64,000 bases of DNA from Nocardia tengchongensis. GTDB taxonomy: Bacteria > Actinomycetota > Actinomycetes > Mycobacteriales > Mycobacteriaceae. Numbering within the stretch: the first letter of the stretch is position 1; each line of letters starts with the position of its first letter. The stretch spans positions 1,178,001-1,242,000 of the forward strand of contig NZ_CP074371.1 in assembly GCF_018362975.1 (NCBI RefSeq). The letters run 5' to 3'. Below are positions 43,064-53,459 of the stretch, one piece after another. The position numbers and the translations under genes were made by a program. The notes under the pieces are model-generated. The model saw only the letters and a list, made by a program, of their open reading frames with translations. It searched no databases and had not been told where the DNA came from.

Positions 43064-45826
43064 TCACCGGTCCAGCAGGAACTGGGCGAGATGCCGGGAC
43101 GACCGCCCGGCCAGCTGCGCGGCCTGGGTCCGGCAGGAGAAACCGTCGGCCAGCACGATCGCCTCCGCGGGCGCGGCCCGCAACGCCGGCAGCAGGCCGC
43201 GCTCGGCCACCGCCACCGAGACCTCGTAGTGGCCGCGCTGCATGCCGAAGTTGCCGGCCAGCCCGCAGCAGCCGGTGACCTCGATCAACTCGGCGCCGGT
43301 GCGCCGCAGCACCCGGCGGTCGGCGGCGAAACCGAACACGGCGTGCTGATGACAGTGCGGCTGCACCAGCACCGTCTGCCCCGAACGATCCGGGGGCCGC
43401 CAGCCGGGCTGGGTCTCCAGGAACTCGGCGAGGGTGTGCACGGCGGCCGCCACGGCGGTGGCGCGCGGATCGTCCGGGAGCAGCCGGGGGAGATCGTCAC
43501 GCAGGGTCGCGGTGCACGACGGCTCCATGCCGACCACCACGCCGCCGGAGCGGACGTGCGCGTCGAGCGCATCGACGGTGGCACGCAGCCGCTTGCGGGC
43601 GCCGTCCAGCTGACCGGTGCTGATCCAGGTGAGACCGCAGCAGACCCGACGGTCGGGGATGTGCACGTGGTGGCCCAGCGATTCGATCAATTCCACCGTG
43701 GCAGCGGCTATCTCGGGATCGAAGGCGTCGGTGAAGGTGTCGAGCCACAGCAGTACACCCGGCCCCGTACCCGTCGGGACCGTCGACGAGCGCCGGGAAC
43801 GACGGAAACTCCGGGCCGCCAGGGTCGGCACCGCGCGCCGCGGATCCATTCCGGCCGTGCGCAATCCGATGCGGCGCAGCGGCGCGGTGGCCCCGATCCG
43901 GTTGACCAATCGAGGCAGTCGGCCGGCCGCGCCCAGCCAGCGCGGCAGCTGCCCGAGGGTGTAGTGGTCGATCGGGCGTGGCCTGCGGCGATAACGGCGG
44001 TACAGGGTCTCCGACTTGTAGGTCGCCATATCGACGCCGGCGGGGCACTCGGAATGGCAGGCCTTACAGGACAAACAGAGGTCCAGGGACTCCGCGACGG
44101 CCGCCGAGCGCCAGTCCAGCTCACCGCGGACGACATCCTGCAGGACGCGGGCACGGCCGCGGGTGCTGTCCTTCTCGTCGGCGGTCGCCAGATACGACGG
44201 GCACATAACACCGCCGGGAGTGTCCGCGCGGCACTTGCCGACACCGACGCAGCGGTGCACGGCGGTGGCCAGGTCGCCGTCGGCGGGAAAGGTGAATCCG
44301 CCGGTCGTCGGCAACGGTCGCAATCCGGAGAGGCGCAGGTCGGCGTCGAGGGGGCGGGGGTGCACGAGCACACCGGGATTCAGTACACCGTCGGGATCGA
44401 ACAGGGCCTTGAACTCCGCGAAGGCCGCCAGCGCCGCCGGGGAGTACATGAGCCGCAACAGATCCGAGCGCGCGCGGCCGTCACCGTGCTCACCCGACAA
44501 CGAGCCGCCGAACCGCACCACCTGCCGGGCCGCGTCCTCGAGGAAGCTCCGGAAGCGTTGCGGCGCATCGGCTATCGGCAGATCCAGGCGCACGTGGATA
44601 CAGCCGTCGCCGAAATGGCCGTACAGCAGGCCATCCAGATCGTGCTCACGGGTGAGCGCCTCGAATTCCCGCAGGTAGTCGCCCAGGCGCTCGGGCGGCA
44701 CCGCGGCGTCCTCCCAGCCGGGCCAGGCCGGATGGCCGTCCGGGGTGCGCCCGGCCAGGCCCGCGCCGTCCGCGCGGATGCCCCACAGCGCCCGCGCCTC
44801 GGCCGGGTCGGTCACCACCCGCGAATCCACCGCGCCGACGCCGGCGCGCAGCGTCTCCGCCTTCTCGCGTGCGTGTTCCGCTGTGTCACCGTCGATTTCG
44901 ATCAGCAGCCAGCCGCCGCCGCGCGGCAGGTCGGGCACCGCGCCGCGATGGGCGCGCACCACATCCACCAAGCGGGCGTCCATACCCTCCACGGCGATCG
45001 GCCGCACCGCCATGACCGCGGCGATATCGTCCGCGGCCGTGGGCATGTCGGGATAGCCGAGCACCACCAGCACGGTCGCCGCGGGCACCGGAACGAGGTC
45101 GACGGTCGCGTCCAGCAGCAGACCGCAGGTGCCCTCGGTGCCGACGAAGGCCTTGGCCACCGACGAACCCCGTTCCGGCAGCAGATGTTCCAGCGCATAG
45201 CCGGATGCCTGGCGTTCGAATCTGCCGAGTTCGGTGCGGATGAGCGCCAGCTGCTCGCGGGTGAATTCGGGCAGTCCGGCCAGTACGCCGGGATCGGCGG
45301 CGAGCGTCCGCTCCACGCCCACACCGTCCAGAATGCGCAACTCCCGCACCGTATCCGAGGTGCGGCCCCAGGCCACCGCGTGCGGACCGCAGGCATTGTT
45401 GCCGATCATGCCGCCCAGCGTGCAGCGGTTCTGGGTGGACGGGTCCGGGCCGAACCGCAGGCCGTACGCACCGGCTTCGCGTTGCAGGGCGGCCAGCACC
45501 ACCCCGGGCTGCAACCGCGCGATCCGCCGATCGGGATCGAGATCGAGTATTGCGGTCATGTGGCGGCTGAAGTCGAGCACCAGCCCCGGCCCGATGGCAT
45601 TTCCCGCCACCGAGGTGCCCGCCCCGCGCGCGGTCACGGACAGACCCTCCGCGCGCGCGATATCCAGGGCCGCCGCCACATCGGCCGCGTCGCGAGGGAA
45701 GACCACCGCGCGCGGGGGCACCCGATAGTTCGACGCGTCCGAGGCGTACTCGGCCCGCCGGCGCGGACCGGTGTCGACCTCGCCGGTGATCGACCCGCGC
45801 AACGCTCGCTCCCAGACTTCGCTCAC
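43064..45826 (-). CDS. FAD-binding and Fe-S oxidoreductase (D-lactate/glycolate dehydrogenase type)
   Basis: A 920-residue fusion. The N-terminal PCMH FAD domain has TARGAGTSVAGNAIGPGLVLD and GGMIGNNACGPHAVAWGR. A FAD-linked C-terminal domain with the DGLLYGHFGDGCIHVRL motif follows. Around residue 540-620 comes CVGVGKCRADTPGGVMCPSY and then CLSCKACHSECP for Fe-S clusters. The C-terminus has two CCG domains (VCCGLTWISTGQ and VTGCCGLAGNFGMQ). This layout matches Dld-type quinone-linked D-2-hydroxyacid dehydrogenases. The natural substrate is not visible. Confidence 0.92.
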   Translation of the reverse strand: MSEVWERALRGSITGEVDTGPRRRAEYASDASNYRVPPRAVVFPRDAADVAAALDIARAEGLSVTARGAGTSVAGNAIGPGLVLDFSRHMTAILDLDPDRRIARLQPGVVLAALQREAGAYGLRFGPDPSTQNRCTLGGMIGNNACGPHAVAWGRTSDTVRELRILDGVGVERTLAADPGVLAGLPEFTREQLALIRTELGRFERQASGYALEHLLPERGSSVAKAFVGTEGTCGLLLDATVDLVPVPAATVLVVLGYPDMPTAADDIAAVMAVRPIAVEGMDARLVDVVRAHRGAVPDLPRGGGWLLIEIDGDTAEHAREKAETLRAGVGAVDSRVVTDPAEARALWGIRADGAGLAGRTPDGHPAWPGWEDAAVPPERLGDYLREFEALTREHDLDGLLYGHFGDGCIHVRLDLPIADAPQRFRSFLEDAARQVVRFGGSLSGEHGDGRARSDLLRLMYSPAALAAFAEFKALFDPDGVLNPGVLVHPRPLDADLRLSGLRPLPTTGGFTFPADGDLATAVHRCVGVGKCRADTPGGVMCPSYLATADEKDSTRGRARVLQDVVRGELDWRSAAVAESLDLCLSCKACHSECPAGVDMATYKSETLYRRYRRRPRPIDHYTLGQLPRWLGAAGRLPRLVNRIGATAPLRRIGLRTAGMDPRRAVPTLAARSFRRSRRSSTVPTGTGPGVLLWLDTFTDAFDPEIAAATVELIESLGHHVHIPDRRVCCGLTWISTGQLDGARKRLRATVDALDAHVRSGGVVVGMEPSCTATLRDDLPRLLPDDPRATAVAAAVHTLAEFLETQPGWRPPDRSGQTVLVQPHCHQHAVFGFAADRRVLRRTGAELIEVTGCCGLAGNFGMQRGHYEVSVAVAERGLLPALRAAPAEAIVLADGFSCRTQAAQLAGRSSRHLAQFLLDR

Positions 45827-45907
45827 GACTCGGCCTCGCTCACGTCATCAACCCTATGCGGGTCCCGGATTTCGCTGTCGGCGAACTCCTGACCAGCCCG
45901 GAAGCAC

Positions 45908-45938
45908 TTGCTCTCAACCTTTGTTGAGGTCTTAGTGT
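45908..45938 (+). promoter_or_regulatory. MerR/SoxR-type overlong promoter with SoxR-like box
   Basis: TTGCTC (45908-45913) and TAGTGT (45933-45938) are 19 bases apart, the stretched spacing of MerR-family promoters. Inside lies TCTCAA-N6-TTGAGG (45912-45929), close to the SoxR box CCTCAA-N6-TTGAGG. It drives the ABC transporter starting at 45984. Confidence 0.6.
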
Positions 45939-45983
45939 CGGTGGTGCGGGGTTTGATGGACCCCGGACAGTGGAGGAGCTGGG

Positions 45984-47864
45984 ATGAGTATCGAATCGGT
46001 GGCGTGGAATCAGCTCTATCGGCAGATGCACGCGCCCACGGAGCAGCGACCGCTGCGCGTGGCAACTGCCAAGCGGATTCTCGCGTTCGCGCGGCCACAC
46101 CACCGGCAACTGATCTCGTTCCTCGTGTTCAGCATCGTGTCGGCCCTGCTCGCAGTGGCCACGCCGGTGCTGGCGGGACGCGTGGTCGACGCCATCGTCT
46201 CGCACGGCGCGCCACGCACGGTGCTGGTGCTGGCGGCGATCATCGCGGTGGTGGCGGTCCTGGACGCCGGGCTCGGCCTGGTCATCCGGTGGCTGTCGGC
46301 GCGTATCGGAGAAGGGCTCATCTTCGATCTGCGCACCGCCGTGTTCGACCACGTTCAGAAGATGCCGATCGCCTTCTTCACGCGTACCCGGACCGGCGCA
46401 CTGGTGAGCCGGTTGAACAACGACGTCATCGGGGCGCAACGGGCCTTCAGCACCACCCTGTCCGGGGTCGTCACCAACGTGGTGACGCTCGCACTCACAC
46501 TGGCCGTGATGCTGCGGCTGTCCTGGCAGATCACCCTGCTCGCGCTGGTCCTGCTGCCGGTCTTCGTGCTGCCCGCCCGGCGCATGGGCGAGCGGCTGGC
46601 CGGCATCCAGCGCGAGGCGGCCGGGCTCGACGCGGCCATGAGCACCCAGATGACCGAACGCTTCTCCGCACCCGGCGCGACCCTGGTCAAACTGTTCGGC
46701 CGGCCGCGGCAGGAGTCCGCGGAGTTCGGGCTGCGGGCCGGGCGAGTGCGCGACATCGGCGTGCGCACCGCCATGCTGCAGACGGTGTTCGTCACCGCGC
46801 TCACCCTGGTCTCGGCGCTGGCGCTGGCGCTGGTGTACGGGCTCGGCGGCTACCTGGCGCTGAAAGGGGAGATGGAACCCGGTGCGGTGGTGGCGCTTTC
46901 GCTGCTGCTGACCCGGCTGTACTCGCCGCTGACCGCGCTGGCCAGCGCCCGCGTGGACGTGATGTCGGCGCTGGTGAGCTTCGAGCGGGTCTTCGAGGTG
47001 CTGGATCTGAAGCCGCTGATCGAGGATTCGCCGCTGGCCGTGCCGGTGCCCGCGGGCCCGGTGGCGGTCGAGCTGGACGGGGTCAGCTTCGGCTATCCGT
47101 CGGCCGACAAGGTGTCGCTGGCCTCGCTCGAGGATGTGGCCACCCTCGACACCCGGGGCGGCGAGGAGGTGCTGCACGAAGTGTCGCTGCGCGCCGAGCC
47201 GGGGCAGATGGTGGCGCTGGTCGGCTCCTCCGGGGCCGGGAAATCCACCATCGCGCAATTGGTTTCGCGGCTCTACGACGTGGACTCCGGCGCGGTGCTG
47301 CTCGGCGGCAAGGACGTGCGGGAACTGACCGGGCAGTCCATTCAGGACACCGTCGGCCTGGTCACCCAGGACGGGCACCTGTTCCACGACAGCATTCGCG
47401 CCAACCTGTTGCTCGCCCGCCCCGAGGCCGGCGAGGACGAGCTGTGGGACGCGCTGCGCCGGGCCCGGCTGCGCGACCTCATCGAGTCCCTGCCCGACGG
47501 GCTGGACACCGTGGTCGGTGAGCGCGGCTATCGCCTCTCCGGCGGCGAACGCCAGCGCCTCACCATCGCCCGCCTGCTACTCAAGCAGCCGCGCGTGGTG
47601 ATCCTCGACGAGGCCACCGCCTCCCTGGACTCCACCTCCGAGGCGGCCGTGCAGGAGGCCCTGGCCGAGGCCCTCGACGGCCGCACCGCCCTGGTCATCG
47701 CGCACCGGCTGTCCACCATTCGCAATGCCGACCAGATCCTGGTGCTCGAGCACGGCCGCATCGTGGAACGCGGCACCCACACCGAACTGCTCGCCGCGGA
47801 CGGCCGCTACACCGAGCTCTACCGCACCCAGTTCGCCGACTCGAGCGTGCCGGCGTCGGCCTGA
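45984..47864 (+). CDS. ABC transporter, fused membrane and ATPase domains (exporter)
   Basis: A 626-residue half-transporter; ATG behind GGAGGAG. Six helices lie in residues 40-330, and the ATPase in 360-600: Walker [16 protein letters not shown]-loop [12 protein letters not shown], signature [16 protein letters not shown], Walker [14 protein letters not shown]-loop VIAHRLSTI. All catalytic residues are intact, so it should work as a homodimeric exporter of the MsbA/LmrA type. The SoxR-like promoter suggests induction by redox-active compounds and export of such compounds. Confidence 0.93.
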   Translation: MSIESVAWNQLYRQMHAPTEQRPLRVATAKRILAFARPHHRQLISFLVFSIVSALLAVATPVLAGRVVDAIVSHGAPRTVLVLAAIIAVVAVLDAGLGLVIRWLSARIGEGLIFDLRTAVFDHVQKMPIAFFTRTRTGALVSRLNNDVIGAQRAFSTTLSGVVTNVVTLALTLAVMLRLSWQITLLALVLLPVFVLPARRMGERLAGIQREAAGLDAAMSTQMTERFSAPGATLVKLFGRPRQESAEFGLRAGRVRDIGVRTAMLQTVFVTALTLVSALALALVYGLGGYLALKGEMEPGAVVALSLLLTRLYSPLTALASARVDVMSALVSFERVFEVLDLKPLIEDSPLAVPVPAGPVAVELDGVSFGYPSADKVSLASLEDVATLDTRGGEEVLHEVSLRAEPGQMVALVGSSGAGKSTIAQLVSRLYDVDSGAVLLGGKDVRELTGQSIQDTVGLVTQDGHLFHDSIRANLLLARPEAGEDELWDALRRARLRDLIESLPDGLDTVVGERGYRLSGGERQRLTIARLLLKQPRVVILDEATASLDSTSEAAVQEALAEALDGRTALVIAHRLSTIRNADQILVLEHGRIVERGTHTELLAADGRYTELYRTQFADSSVPASA

Positions 47865-47935
47865 TCGGACCGATGGGTTGCCGGATCGGCAAAAGAATTC
47901 GAAGTGGGTGCGCACACGCCGATAACGTCGGGGGC

Positions 47936-48882
47936 ATGAGCGCTCACTCACACGATCAGGCAGGCACGCACGGACACCAGCATTCCCACGGCCACGGGCA
48001 CGGCCACGGGCACACGCACGACGGGATCGACTGGGCGACCATGATCCCCGACCTGCAGCGCGACGACGCCATGTCGGCCGCGGCCCACGCGGAGATCGCG
48101 CGCCGGCTGGTCGCCGCGATTCCCGCCGGAACCGAAGCGACCGTGCTGGACATCGGGGCCGGCGCGGGCGGGCAGAGCGTGGCGTTCGCGCGGGAACTGC
48201 TCGCCCGCGGCGGCGGCCGGCTGCTGATCGTCGACGCCGTCCCCCCCTGCTCGAGGTCGCGCAGCAGGCGGTGAAGGCCGCGCTCGACGGCGACGACCGG
48301 GTCCGGGTCGAGATCGTGACGGCCGATGCCGCCGCCGAGGATTTCGGCGCGGGTCTCCCGGCCGCGGACCTGGTGTGGGCCTCGCGCATGGTGCATCACC
48401 TGCCCGATCAGCAGGCGGGCGTGGCGCGCCTGGCCGGGCTGTTGCGTCCCGGCGGCCGGCTGGCGCTGGCCGAGGGCGGCGTGAGCGCGCGGTGCCTGCC
48501 GTGGGAACTCGGGGTCGGCGCGCCCGGCCTTCAGGACCGGCTGCTGGGCCTGCGGGACGCGGGATTCGCCCAGATGCGCACCGAGATCACCGGCGCGGTC
48601 TCCATGCCCTACGGCTGGAATGTGGCGCTGACCCGGGCCGGGCTGGCCGAGGCGACATCGTTCAGCGTGCTGACCGACCACCCCGCGCCGCCCACCCCGG
48701 CCGTGCGCGAAAGCGTGGTGGCGTGGCTGACCGGATTGAGCGAGCGGGTCGGTGAACGCCTCGGCGAACCGGATCGGGCCACCATCGCGGCACTGCTGGA
48801 TCGGTCCGCCGACACGTATATCGGTGCGCGCGAGGACATTTACATTCTCGGCACCACCACGGTCTTCGTCGGCCGGCGCTGA
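47936..48882 (+). CDS. SAM-dependent methyltransferase with His-rich N-terminus (frameshifted near 48243)
   Basis: ATG 47936 starts MSAHSHDQAGTHGHQHSH, and alternating His/Gly continue to residue 27, a metal-binding-like tail. Motif I follows as VLDIGAGAGGQSVAF, then the frame ends within a run of seven C (48241-48247). The homologous continuation LLEVAQQAVKAAL, then DLVWASRMVHHLPD and LLRPGGRLALAEGG, lies in the next frame. One missing C restores about 315 residues. The substrate is unknown. No Shine-Dalgarno; a GATAAC -10 lies nine bases upstream. Confidence 0.82.
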
Positions 48883-49094
48883 CGGCGCTGCCGCCGCGCC
48901 GCGGACACGGCGTCCATCGAGCCGCAGGAGCGGAGTCGATCGGGCACGATCGTGATCTGGCCGTGCCCGAACCGACACCGTGTTGTGGCCGCAGAACCCG
49001 CTCCGACCTCCCGAAATGCCCTGCTATGCGGCATAATTCGAGCTCCCATGGCATAACCCAGATGATCGTTTCACATGCCGGGGGAGGAGTTTCG

Positions 49095-49565
49095 GTGACC
49101 CGTACCAAGGAACAGCGGCAGACGGCCGCGACCCGCGTCGACGATATCGAGGGCGCGTTCGGTGCGCGTCGATATCGGCCCTCGCCGGACGCGCAGCCCC
49201 TGGAACTCCGGGTGAACGGCGGCACCAAACGCACCGACGAGGACTGGACCGTCCCGAAACAGCTGGTGGCCGAATGCGTCTCGGGCAAGCTGGTGCTGGA
49301 CTTCACCCAGGCCCGATGCTCCCGGCGCGAGATCGACATCCGGGTCGCGGCGGGCGCGGGGGCGATCGTGCTGATCGTGCCGCGCGGCTGGCGGGTCGAT
49401 ATGGAGGGCGTGCAGCCGGGCAACGGCTCGGTGGCCAACCGCGTCAAACTGCCGCGCTTCCCGGGTGCACCGATGATCCGGGTGACCGGACAGGTCGACT
49501 CCGGTGCGGTGCGGGCGCGCTACGCCTACCGTTCACCGCTCGGCCTGTTGCGCCGCACCCGCTAA
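49095..49565 (+). CDS. conserved hypothetical protein, LiaF-like C-terminal beta domain
   Basis: A 156-residue protein read from the GTG behind GGGGAGGAG (an in-frame ATG at 49063 lacks a ribosome site). The second half, [25 protein letters not shown] followed by [16 protein letters not shown] (read as parts), resembles the repeated beta-strand domain found after DUF1707 and in LiaF-type proteins. The N-terminal DUF1707 motif itself is not evident. No signal or membrane segment. Function unknown. Confidence 0.7.
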   Translation: MTRTKEQRQTAATRVDDIEGAFGARRYRPSPDAQPLELRVNGGTKRTDEDWTVPKQLVAECVSGKLVLDFTQARCSRREIDIRVAAGAGAIVLIVPRGWRVDMEGVQPGNGSVANRVKLPRFPGAPMIRVTGQVDSGAVRARYAYRSPLGLLRRTR

Positions 49566-49696
49566 TCCGACACGCCGCTCCGCCGAACCGCACCTGGTTT
49601 ACCCGCAATTCGGGAGACCATGCGGTATGTGACGGAAGAGGTCGCCGGTTTCGCCCCGGAGAGTCCGGGTTCAATGCTGCGGGAGGGTACGCCGGC

Positions 49697-50772
49697 ATGA
49701 CGCGCTGGCTGCTGCACGTCGACCTCGACCAATTCCAGGCCGCGGTCGAGTTCCGGCGGCATCCGGAGCTGCGCGGCCAACCCGTCATCGTGGGCGGGAA
49801 CGGCGATCCCGCCGAACCCCGCAAGGTGGTGTCCTGCGCGTCCTATCCCGCGCGGGCCTTCGGGTGCGGGCCGGCATGCCGCTGCGCACGGCCGCGCGAA
49901 TCTGCCCCGACGGCGTCTTCCTGCCGCAGGATCTGGCCACCTACGCCGAGGCGTCCGAGGAGATCATGGCGCTGCTGCGCACCTTCCCCGGGCGGGTCGA
50001 GGTGCTCGGCTTCGACGAGGCGTTCCTGGCGGTGGACACCGAGGACCCCGAGCAGCTGGCGGGCGAGATCCGCTCCGCCATCGCCGAATTGGACCTGACC
50101 TGCGCGGTCGGCATCGGGGACAACAAGACCCGGGCCAAGCTGGCCACCGGATTCGCCAAGGCCGTCGGGAAGTCATTGCCGGCGGCCGACGAGCCGCCGC
50201 CCGAGCAGGACGCGGGCACCGGCATCTTCCGGCTGACCTCCGCCAACTGGGTCGAGCTGATGGCGCACCGGCCCACCACCGCCCTGTGGGGCATCGGCGC
50301 GCGCATCGCGAAACGGATGAGCGGCTTGGGCATCGAGACCGTAGCCGAGCTGGCCGCTGCCGACCGGAGCGTGCTGGCCGCGGAATTCGGGCCCAATACC
50401 GGCCCCTACCTGTGGGTACTGGGACACGGGGCGGGCGACACCGATATCGCCGAACCACGAGAACCGGTGGGCCACAGCCGATCCGAGACCTTCCCCCGCG
50501 ACCTCACCGAACGCGACGAGATCGATGCCGCGGTGGTGCGGCTGGCCACCCAGGTGGCCGAGGAGACCCTCGCGGCGGGCCGGGCCGTGGGGCGGGTGAG
50601 CGTCACGGTCCGCACCAAGACCTTCTTCACCCGCAGCAAGCAGCAGAAACTGCCCGCGCCGACGGTCGACCTCGACGAGATCGTGCAGACCGCCCTGGAG
50701 GTGCTGCACGCCTTCGAGCTGGATCGGCCGATCCGGTTGCTCGGGGTCCGTGTCGAGTACGCCATGCTGTGA
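49697..50772 (+). CDS. dinB: Y-family DNA polymerase IV, DinB2-like (frameshifted near 49863)
   Basis: Starts [19 protein letters not shown], matching mycobacterial DinB2, with metal-binding Asp9 and a second acidic pair in [10 protein letters not shown]. The finger/palm region [24 protein letters not shown] is interrupted: one G is missing in the GGG at 49862-49864, and [17 protein letters not shown] continues in the next frame. The C-terminus has the helix-hairpin-helix ([21 protein letters not shown]) and little-finger domain. Repaired length is about 358 residues. DinB2 polymerases are low-fidelity, ribonucleotide-tolerant enzymes; here residue 14, the steric-gate site, is Gln. Confidence 0.88.
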
Positions 50773-50804
50773 TCAAGTTCCACCGACGGAAGGCACTCCC
50801 CGCG

Positions 50805-51587
50805 ATGAGCGACTACGAGAACATCCTGTTCGAGCACGACGGCCCGATCGCCCGCATCACGCTGAACCGGCCGAACGCCGCCAACGGCATCGATCAGGCG
50901 CTCGCCGAAGAGCTGGAGCGCGCTGCCACGTACTGCTCGGAAGACCCGGCCGTGAAGGTCGTGGTGCTGACCGGCGCCGGGCGCTTCTTCTCCGCGGGCG
51001 GCGACGTGCGGGCGATGGCGGCCAGCGACGACACCGGCGCGTTCATCGCGAAGCTGGCCGACACCCTGCACCGCGCGGTCTCGGCGCTGGCCCGGATGGA
51101 CGCGCTGCTCATCGTGGGCGTGAACGGCACCGCCGCGGGCGCGGGCATGAGCCTCGCGGTGGCCGGTGACCTGGTGGTGGCCGCCGAGTCCGCCGCCTTC
51201 ACCATGGCGTACACCAAGATCGGCCTGAGCCCGGACGGCGGCGCGTCCTACTACCTGCCGCGGCTCATCGGCCTGCGCAAGACCCAGGAGCTCATGCTCA
51301 CCAACCGCACCCTGCGCGCGGCCGAGGCCCTCGACTGGGGTCTGCTGCACCGTGTCGTCGCCGACGACGAACTCACCGGCGCGGTCGAGGCCCTGGCCCA
51401 GGAATTCGCCGCCGGACCCAAGGCCTCCAATGCCGCGGTGAAGAAGCTGCTGCTGGTCTCCGGTCAGCACAACCTGGAGGAGCAGCTGAACACCGAGGCT
51501 GCGTTCATCACCCGCAACGCGGAGTCGGAGGACGGTCAGGAGGGTATCGCCGCCTTCACCGGGAAGCGCGCGCCGAAGTACGCCTGA
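50805..51587 (+). CDS. enoyl-CoA hydratase/isomerase family protein
   Basis: A 260-residue crotonase-fold protein. The oxyanion-hole segments are FFSAGGDVRAMA and GTAAGAGMSLAVAGDLVVAAESAAF. Where hydratases have the two catalytic Glu residues, this protein has Ser in GMSLA and an Asp in GLSPDGGASYYLPRL, the PaaG-like isomerase pattern. It therefore probably isomerises rather than hydrates its CoA substrate. It lies 32 bases after dinB without coupling. Confidence 0.9.
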   Translation: MSDYENILFEHDGPIARITLNRPNAANGIDQALAEELERAATYCSEDPAVKVVVLTGAGRFFSAGGDVRAMAASDDTGAFIAKLADTLHRAVSALARMDALLIVGVNGTAAGAGMSLAVAGDLVVAAESAAFTMAYTKIGLSPDGGASYYLPRLIGLRKTQELMLTNRTLRAAEALDWGLLHRVVADDELTGAVEALAQEFAAGPKASNAAVKKLLLVSGQHNLEEQLNTEAAFITRNAESEDGQEGIAAFTGKRAPKYA

Positions 51588-51657
51588 TCCGAATTCACCT
51601 GATACCGGCCGCATCTCTCAATAGACGCAAGCACCGATCCGGCCGGTGTTCCGGCCC

Positions 51658-51663
51658 TATGCT
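51658..51663 (+). promoter_or_regulatory. -10 element for a probably leaderless oxidoreductase mRNA
   Basis: TATGCT ends six bases before the ATG at 51670 with no Shine-Dalgarno between, so transcription should begin at or beside the start codon. Confidence 0.4.
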
Positions 51664-51669
51664 CTGAGC

Positions 51670-52661
51670 ATGGGTTTCCAGGCGATGGTGGCACACGAAA
51701 CGGACAGTGGGATCGCCCTCACCCGGGAGGAAGTCGCCGACGACTTCCTCATGCCGGGCGACGTGACGATCAAAGTGCACTTCTCGAGCGCCAACTACAA
51801 GGACGGACTGGCCATCACCCCGCGCGGCGGCGTGGTGCGGCAGTATCCGCTCATCCCCGGCATCGACCTCACCGGCGAGGTGGTCAGCTCCACCGATCCG
51901 GAATTCGCGCCCGGGGACCTGGTGGTCGCCCACGGCTACGACATCGGCGTCGCGCACCACGGCGGGTTCGCCGAATACGCGCGCGTCCCGGCCGGGTGGG
52001 TGGTGAAACTCGACGGCCTGACCCCGCGCGAGGCGGCGGCCATCGGCACCGCGGGCTACACCGCCGCCATGAGCGTGCAGGCCCTGCTCGATCGCGGCGT
52101 CACCCCCGAGGCCGGGCCGGTGCTGGTCACCGGCGCGACCGGCGGCGTCGGCAGCGTCGCGGTGGACATCTGTCCGGACTGGGCTTCGAGGTGGTGGCCT
52201 CCACCGGCAAACTCGGTGCCGGCGAACTGCTTTCGGCGCTCGGCGCGAGCTCGATCATCGGCCGGCTGCCCGGCGAGGGCGAGAAGCCGCGCGCACTCGG
52301 CAAGGCGCAGTGGGCGGCCGCCGTCGACAGCGTCGGCGGCGAATCCCTGGCCCACATCCTGAGCACCGTCAAATACGGTGGCGCGGCGGCGGTTTCGGGC
52401 CTCACCGGCGGCGCCGAGCTGCCCACCACGGTGATGCCGTTCATCCTGCGCGGCGTCTCCCTGATCGGCATCGACTCGGCGCACTTCCCGATCGAGCGGC
52501 GCCGCGACCTGTGGACTCGCCTGGCGAAAGACCTGAAGCCCCGGCACCTCTCGCTGCTGGAGAACTACGCCCCGATCACCGAGGCGGAGTCGGTGCTGCG
52601 CTCCATCCTGGACGGAACCCATTCCGGCCGTACCGTTCTCGGTGTGGCGGGCGAGTTCTAG
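51670..52661 (+). CDS. quinone oxidoreductase of the YhdH/AcuI family (frameshifted near 52171)
   Basis: Medium-chain dehydrogenase fold. The N-terminal catalytic domain has LVVAHGYDIGVAHHGGFAEYARV, and the Rossmann motif VLVTGATGGVGSVAVDI marks the nucleotide site. The frame fails there; one missing C (52170/52171) restores LSGLGFEVVASTGKLG, which runs in the next frame to the stop at 52661. About 330 residues when repaired. YhdH/AcuI enzymes reduce acrylyl-CoA or quinones with NADPH and lack the catalytic zinc of alcohol dehydrogenases, as here. The stop shares a CTAG with the convergent nuclease gene. Confidence 0.88.
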
Positions 52662-53358
52662 CCGACGATCGCGCGGACGAGATTGTGGTCGGACAACCCG
52701 GCCACATCCTCGACCGTGATGCCGCGCACCGGCAGGCCGCGCGTGGCGATATGGTCGATGAACTGGGATTTCGTCCCCGAGTCGCGGGGGCGAGTAGGCA
52801 GGGAATCCGGCGGGAACCAGGCCACGGCGTAGTCGTCGCCCAGGGCCTCGGCCAGCGCGGTCCGATCGATATTGAAGTCGCCGAGCAGCACCGCCGGGCT
52901 GGATGCCGTCAGCAGCCGCAGCCGTGCCAGCTGGTCGGCGCGCCGCTGGTCGCCGGTCACGTGGGTGGCGACGATCAGCGTGCCGTCGAGGTCGACGGCC
53001 AGCGCGCCCTTGCCCGGATCGAAGAGGAAGGGTTCGGCGGTGACCTGGCGTGCGGAGCCGTCGACCAGGATCACCAGATGCTCGCTCCGGTCGCGCAGGA
53101 CGTTCGGCAGGCGGCGCGCGTCGGCACCCGCGGGTAGTCGAGCACATGGAATTCCCTGGTGGGCAGCGTGTTTTGCAGGTCGGCCAGCTGGTCGCCACTG
53201 ACCTCCATCAACGCGACCACGGTTTCGGTGCGGGCCGCGACCGCCGCGGTCACGGCGGCGATGCGGTCGGCCTCGTCCGGCCACTGCCCGGCGATCTCAC
53301 TGGCCCAGTTGTCGGCGTGGACACGATGCAGGACATTCCAGGTGGCGACGGTGATCAC
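52658..53358 (-). CDS. endonuclease/exonuclease/phosphatase-fold protein (frameshifted near 53133)
   Basis: Starts MITVATWNVLHRVHADNW, with the DNase I-like WNV start, then VVALMEVSGDQLADL (the catalytic Glu). The first frame ends after LDYPRVP; one missing G in the GGG at 53132-53134 restores PAGADARRLPNVL and the remaining motifs: ATHVTGDQRRADQL, AVLLGDFNID (metal-binding D-x-N) and GLSDHNLVRAIV (catalytic SDH). Repaired length is about 233 residues. It may hydrolyse nucleic acid, sphingomyelin or phosphoinositide-like diesters; no signal peptide is present. Confidence 0.85.
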
Positions 53359-53459
53359 TACCGCACCCTATGAGATCCGAACGGACCGTGGGGCTTTCAA
53401 TTCACCCTGGCAACAGCGTTTCATGTGAAACAACGAGAATTAGCCTATCGGTTGCCATC

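Noticed and set aside
42890..45892. 1000-residue plus-strand open frame
   Set aside because: Antisense of the FAD/Fe-S oxidoreductase; the Cys motifs and FAD segments lie on the minus strand.
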